Source: Neurospora tetraspora (lineage: Eukaryota > Ascomycota > Sordariomycetes > Sordariales > Sordariaceae). From it: DNA of 64,000 nt. Location: the NCBI RefSeq assembly GCF_033439725.1, contig NW_026944383.1, forward strand, positions 6,076,001 to 6,140,000, given 5' to 3'. The position numbers and the translations under genes were made by a program. This document shows, piece after piece, positions 58,474-64,000 of this stretch. The notes under the pieces are model-generated. The model was not told the DNA's origin and did no database searches. It saw only the letters and a program-made list of their open reading frames with translations. The stretch's first letter is position 1. The number at the start of each line of letters is the position of its first letter.

Positions 58474-61400
58474 GTGCAACTGAGGCTACATAATCGATGC
58501 CCGCGCATCGCCAGATTTACGTTGTTAGTGTTATTTTTTTACGTGAAGTTATTTAAAGTTATTAATTTAGTCAATTATCTACTATTGAGGCGGTTAATAC
58601 TATAGTTATTAATGATACTACTATCTTCTATATTAGCCCTATTACTATTGCTATATATATTGTATTTATTGCTTATATTTAAAATATACGTACCTACCCT
58701 AATTTTAATGCCCGCTATATAAATATTGTTTAAAATACTAGGAAGGCGGCTAGAGATTTGCCCTCTTACTTAAATCTCCTAACGCCTATCCTCTGCCCTG
58801 TATAAGCATTAGAGGTAGTACTATAGCTATAAGAGTCTAGTTATACTATATTATTGGTACAACGTAGCCTTGTAAACTATATTATAGCTAATTACAGGGA
58901 AGAGGAGCGAGGTCTAGGTCTCTAGGAGGCGGTTAAGTAATAATAGAATTAATTAGCCTAATATAATAATTTATAGTACGAATTATAAAAATTTCCCTTA
59001 CTTTTAGCTGAATAAGTATATACCCCCTAAGCTTAATTATATTTGGTACCCAATTCCTATATTAATTCTAATAACTACTTAAATTAAGAATAGGAGATTT
59101 AGACGGTTATTTGATAGGCGCTAGTATTCTATAATTATATTAGTTAAAATTGGTAGACGGCTATTACTAAGTTGGTAGCTACTATTAGATTTAGGGATAG
59201 GGAAATAGGAAGGGCGCTAGAACTCTTTATAAGGGAGTTAGAATTGACTATTAGAGTGCTAAAGAAAGTATTAGCGCTAGAATTAATTATATTATAATAA
59301 TTTTAACTATATTATTAACTATATTATTAATTGCCTTAATAATAGTGCGTTAGAAATCCTTTTAAATAATATTATAGGTACGAGCCTTCTATATACTCCC
59401 TTTCTATATACCTCCTCTCTTCCTTCCTTTCTAAGTATTTCGTTATATTATTTAGCGGGGCGGTTTATTATAAGAGAGTATATAACGGTTATTATATTAA
59501 TTATAGTTAATAAGCATGGTAGTAGCGGGCGTAGCGGCTTAAGGCTAAGTAGGCTAAGCGGGTAGGCCTTAATTACTTTTAAGATTATATAGTTCGTAAA
59601 TTTCCGGGTTTATAAGGTTTCGTCCTAATACTCTACGTATATAATTAGTAAGGTTTAGGTCGGGGATAGCCGCTTTTCATTGGCGGCTAGGTAGGGAAGT
59701 AAGGTTTTAAATTATATAGGCACGCCGTTTAGCCTTAGTTAGCCCTATGCCGCTGTTTAATTTCAATTATTAGTATATGTTTATATTCTCTATAATTAAT
59801 ATTAATGGAAGATTTATTTATAAGAATTATAATATAAAGTATTTATAAGGTAGGTTATATTGAATTGTGAATAACTTCTTATAATTAATATTTAGGCTCT
59901 AATGTAGATTTTTGAATTAATCATTATAAGTATAGTAATATTAATACTATATAAATTTGAGGATATATAGTGCCACCTATATAAAAAAAAAGGAAGTTAC
60001 TTAATTAGACTTCTAAAGGGTAAAAGACTATATTTTTATATACTTTCAATACTAGATTATTAAATATCCCTACCCTTTTATATTTATATAAAACTATTTG
60101 CCGCGCTATTACATATTTAGATTTATATATTTCTTTTTAAGAGTGGTAAGCAGACTGTATATATTCGTATAATTAGTCCAAAAAGGAGAGATAGTTCTTA
60201 AGGAGGCGCTTAATAACCCTATATACAAACTCGATTCTATTGGTTGCTTTAATACTATAATTCTTAAGTTTCGATACTATATAATGACTATATTCGTCGA
60301 TTTATAGTAAATAATATTTATAAAAGTAAATTAATAGAGTTATAATAAGAGGTTATTAATTAATAGTAAAAAAAGAGGCGGGCGAAAAAAGTATATTATT
60401 TATTATAAAGAAGGGAAGAGAAGGAAGGTTAATACTTACGAATTTATTATTTAAATTTATGGATTAGTAAATATTATACCCGTTTAAAATAATCTTTATC
60501 GTCAATATAAATTATTTACTTCTGGGCCGTTTAGAAGCCTTTATATAAATTTTAATAGAATCGACGGGTAGGGTTAAAAGTAAGTATTTTATAATTTCTT
60601 AGAGCGATGGCTTTAACTACTAATTTATTAATTACTTTACGAACTCTTTACCTATCATTAAATTATCAAGTAAAATCGGTAGCAGTAGCGGCGTTTTTAA
60701 TTTCCTTTAGGTCGTTCTCTTTTAGGTCGTTATTAATATATTTGTTAGGTTTATTATCATTAACCGCGGCCGCTAGACCTCTATATAATAGAGGATTAGG
60801 ATTGCGGCTATCTAAGTCTTAGGCAATTAATAGGAAACTTAATATATTAGTACCTAAAATTAACTCAATACTACTTAAATAAACCTATTTCTTCTTAATA
60901 TAATAATTTATATTTTTTATAACGTACTAATTATATAATTAATATAGGACGTTTAAGTAGGCGGCGATAGCGGCCTTTTTGAATCCCTTACTAAAGTCGG
61001 TAATAAATATTGATAGGCTGGTAATATCGTAATTCTTTAAAGCTTCTTAAAGTAATTGAATTATTATTCAAAGTCTTCTTATTTCTCTCTACTCGAGAGA
61101 TTGAAAGCTATATTAAAATTATACCTTAGGGTATCGATATTAATGATATTGAGGAGGGAAAGGTTGAAGTAATTAATTTATATAGAAAAAAAAGAGGTTA
61201 GTTATTAATATTAATGAAAAGACCCTAAATCCGTACAATTAAAGTTAATAGGGGTAATAATACATATTTTATATATATTATCTACTAGTAATATATAGGA
61301 ACTTTTTCCTCTATACTTCAATATACTGATCGAAAGTCCAGAATATTCGTATAACCCTTTAATTAAGAAAGCGAAAATTATAATTAACGAAGTATTTAAT

Positions 61401-61572
61401 ACTGTAAAGGTTCTTATACCATTCTAGCAAATTAATAAATATCTTAGTCGATATATAAAGACTATATTTTATACGTCGAATATACTATTAATATTATAGG
61501 GCAAGGCGGCAGTTAGGGGGTAGGTAGGATATATGTAGTTGTATGAGAAGAGGAAGAAGGAGAAGTGTGCAG

Positions 61573-61620
61573 AGGTCTGGCAATATAGGGTAGGGCTAAG
61601 CTATGCTTAGAGCCAGACCT
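61573..61620. repeat. Hairpin in a less-mutated island inside the MULE
   Basis: GGTCTGGC (61574-61581) pairs with GCCAGACC (61612-61619), with an inner CTAAGC/GCTTAG palindrome at 61596-61610. The surrounding island, about 61500-61690, contains CpA and TpG dinucleotides otherwise missing from the core. The 12-mer AATATACTATTA occurs on both sides (near 61481 and 61638). Confidence 0.6.
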
Positions 61621-62769
61621 ACACGTACATATATACGTAATATACTATTAGCCAATAGTAGTAATAGTATAGTACGAGGCTTGACTGCCTATGGCGGGAG
61701 CCGTGTATATGTAAGGTACAATTATAGGTAATCCTATAACAATTAAATATTTTAAACCTCTTAAAAAATAATAGGAATTTAAAGACTAGGTAATTCTATA
61801 ACTAATTAATTATTAGTAATATTAGGAGAAGGGGTAGCATTTTTATCTTCGAAGGTACTACTTAAATAATAAGTAATTTAATAGGCCTTTATTCTAACGA
61901 TACTAAATAATCTTTCCACAGTAATATTAACAGCCTCTTTATAATAGCGACGGATCTATTATTAATAAATAACGTTACTAGCGAGGTTAATAATATCGAC
62001 GTTATAATTATAGCGGTTATTAATTTCTTTAACGAATTACTAATTGCTTTACTTTTTCCTCAATACGACTTTTACCTAGTATAAGTAGCTAAACCGCTTC
62101 GAAAGAATATTTCGAACGCCTTGCCTAATAACTGTATAGACGCGGCTATATATATAATAATAATTAATATATATAACGACCTCCTCCTCCCCTTTCTTCT
62201 TATTCTTTATATTGTTATATAATAATATTGTAAAATTTTGCTATATAGCGTAATTTTAAAGCGCATCGAACGTAGCAACTTTAATATCGTAACCCGAAGA
62301 AGTAAATAGAAGTTTCTATTTAGTAGCGTACTCGTAGCCCTTACTAGTAAGAGATAATAATTATATTCTTAATTGTTCGTAGGGGCGGCGGCGGATTAAT
62401 AGCAATTGAATTTCAGTAAAGGGAATTGTATTTTGTTCGACAGTAATTACTCGAACCGGATTTGAAGGCATTTTATTAGTAATTTTATTTAAATCTCGTT
62501 AGTATTAATTATTTTAATCAGTTAGGCTAGAAGTTTAATTTACTTAGTCGAATACGTAATATATGGCGAGCGGGCGAGGTATATTAACAAATACTACAAG
62601 GTCGAGGATACTGTATGAAATAATAATAAAGATGATAAATAATCACTACAAATAATTGTTTAATATTAAGGTAAGGTTTTGCGATAATTTATTCAATTGT
62701 ATAAGACTAACTATCGCTAATAGAGAGCGCGCAATGGTAGCGGCAGTTGGGCAGCGATGTGTACATTGT

Positions 62770-62882
62770 ACGGTGTGTTGGGCTGGGCTGGGCGGCTGGG
62801 CGGGCGGCTGGGCTTACTCAGCGTTAAAAGTGGGTTTAGTCTATCCAGGGAGGGATTTGAGTCTATCCAGCCAGGGATTTCG
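62770..62882 (-). repeat. Right terminal inverted repeat, 113 bp
   Basis: This is the inverted partner of 58361-58473 and is about 96 percent identical to it. It ends directly at the 9-bp duplication. One internal difference is a C-to-T type change. Confidence 0.92.
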
Positions 62883-62891
62883 TGGCATTTC
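62883..62891. repeat. Right 9-bp target-site duplication of the Mutator-like element
   Basis: The exact copy of TGGCATTTC at 58352-58360. Confidence 0.8.
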
Positions 62892-64000
62892 GATTCAATT
62901 GCAGCGCAGCAGTCGCCAGCACCGTTCCAGTCACAGTGGAGTCTCGACAGCAGAGGTTGATTGCACATGAAAATGGCCAAGCCTGGAAATTGCAGCTGTG
63001 GAACCCCCTTTGCTCGCTTTGTCCTGCCAGCTGCCCAAGCCAGCGCCAACTCCAAGAAGAACTCGACCAGACCAGTACCTATTTCGTTTTTCGTTTTCAA
63101 TTCCGTTGTGGAGAGGACGAGACAGGAGGAAACGGTGGAGTGCTGAAAGGATTGAGAAGGGATCTAAACCTTATACGGATTTGACGGGTGGTGTTTGGCT
63201 TGGGCAAGCTTTCAAAGTTCCATTCAATACATGATGCAGGGGGGAACAAAACCAGGGTAAACAATTGTACGTTTGATGAAGAAGCGCCGTGCTCCACCGT
63301 CTCCATAGCGTGATCGACGGAGGAGGAGCACGGGGATAGGGGGTCTAATTAAGCTACCAGACGCCAAGGGGTCTCCTGGCGCTAACGGCTTCTACATCAT
63401 GATGCACGCTCATCGGCAGGTACCATTCTCACAATCAACGCCTTTCGCAAGGTCGTTGGAAAGGGGGAAATTGACCTGCAGAAAGCAAGAATGCCGGTAC
63501 TTTCCTGCCAGGTATCGTTGGTTAAGCGGACGAGACCCTGGCCGGCACTGCGACCAATCAGAGGCGCCTTCTGCGAGAAAGGACTGCAGCAGAGCGCATG
63601 AGAAAATCACACATTAAGTATCATCCCTGTCGGGCTAAGTAGCTGCTAGCCAGGAAAACGCAGCTTGGAAAAAACGGACCAGTTTGGGTCATCCATGAGC
63701 CAGCACATCTCTCATCTCCGTCAAAGCAGGCATTCTTTCTTTTCGCACCAACCTCGCATAGCTGAGGCAGCTCAGGCAGCTCAGGCAGCTCTGACAGCTT
63801 CAGGTTGGGACTAGGGGCTTCTTGGCATCGACTGCCGGCCAGCTGCCGCTACACAAGAGCTTCATGTTCCGTTTCAGACCCTGCAGCAAGCAACGGAAGA
63901 TGGGACGACGGGACGTTGTCCAGAAGAAGGGCGTTGTGGTGAGCAAGGGGGGGTGACGGGACGTGAAGGGGGAAGCAGTCGACCAGTCACAGGGCGGCTT
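62892..64000. other. Right-hand flank, no gene recognised
   Basis: 1.1 kb of normal composition with only short overlapping frames. A tandem array of a CAGGCAGCT-type unit lies at about 63760-63800. Nothing suggests a partial gene at the window edge. Confidence 0.5.

Larger units (their letters stand above)
58361..62882 (-). mobile_element. RIP-degraded Mutator-like element (MULE), 4522 bp
   Basis: Long 113-bp TIRs, a 9-bp duplication TGGCATTTC and a large single core define the element. The core (about 58520-62700) is AT-rich, CpA-poor and stop-laden from RIP. On the minus strand, at about 60300-60000, the degraded frame still resembles the C-terminal region of MULE transposases (IDEYSHYIV, ATNRIEFVYRVIKRLLKNY, then FLDQLYEYIQSAY), matching the family's T-x-R-V-E-x-A-H-x-x-L-K pattern. 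The transposase was therefore encoded on the minus strand. A short island at 61500-61690 is less mutated. The 71-codon frame at 60607-60822 on the + strand is a chance frame. The element cannot encode an active enzyme. Confidence 0.82.

Noticed and set aside
60607-60822. 71-codon + strand frame inside the MULE core
   Set aside because: It lies antisense to the degraded transposase region in RIP-mutated DNA and has a leucine-rich random composition.
57924-63100. Two separate frames sharing the peptide WIDSNPSLDRLNPLLTLSKP
   Set aside because: The shared peptide is translation of the 113-bp terminal inverted repeats of the MULE, not a duplicated protein domain.
1-64000. Dispersed 5S rRNA genes, CRISPR arrays, operons
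   Set aside because: No 5S-like sequence was recognised on either strand, and CRISPR arrays and bacterial operons do not apply to this fungal nuclear DNA; the short tandem arrays lack spacer structure.

Overview
The window is nuclear DNA of a filamentous ascomycete, most likely a Sordariomycete close to Neurospora, Podospora or Chaetomium. The signs are short introns (about 40-230 nt) with GTRNGT donors and YAG acceptors, CCACC/CAAAATG start contexts, intron-bearing nuclear tRNA genes, and three AT-rich blocks depleted in CpA/TpG and full of stops, which is the mark of repeat-induced point mutation (RIP). All gene models were made by reading the sequence; no database search was possible.

Layout. 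1-378 is the 3' end of an unidentified acidic protein. From 379 to 18.2 kb I recognise only tRNA-Ser(CGA) at 2098-2195 and a short proline-rich ORF at 13282-13374 behind a clear TATA box and a long ATG-free leader. From 18.2 to 52.8 kb the window is gene-dense housekeeping DNA: SAM37/metaxin (mitochondrial outer membrane sorting), a tRNA-like gene split by a 249-nt insert, GAB1/PIG-U (GPI transamidase), NOP7/Pescadillo (60S ribosome biogenesis), an RRN9-like Pol I initiation factor with a C-terminal zinc finger, tRNA-Leu(AAG), a kinesin-5 (BimC/Eg5), a UPF0183/PHAF1 protein, a 1293-residue disordered protein with a C-terminal membrane anchor, TIM10, mitochondrial lysyl-tRNA synthetase (MSK1) and an F-box-like protein. 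From 52.8 kb to the end there is no convincing gene.

Three RIP-degraded DNA transposons can be delimited to or near the base. A 2.42-kb hAT element (22317-24735) has an 8-bp target duplication and sits between the divergent GAB1 and NOP7 genes, in what would otherwise be a promoter region of about 450 bp. A 1.9-kb Fot1/pogo element (about 44121-46001) has TIRs of about 50 bp. A 4.52-kb Mutator-like element (58361-62882) has 113-bp TIRs and a 9-bp target duplication. Each has a ruined AT-rich core between nearly unmutated ends.

The genes do not form one pathway. Several serve ribosome production (RRN9-like, NOP7, tRNAs) or mitochondrial protein import and translation (SAM37, TIM10, MSK1), but this looks like ordinary neighbourhood rather than a cluster. 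The observations most worth following are the split tRNA-like gene, the RIP-mutated hAT lodged in an essential bidirectional promoter, the abrupt RIP boundaries at the TIRs, the mini-ORF gene at 13.3 kb, and a splicing-dependent stop-start uORF ahead of MSK1.
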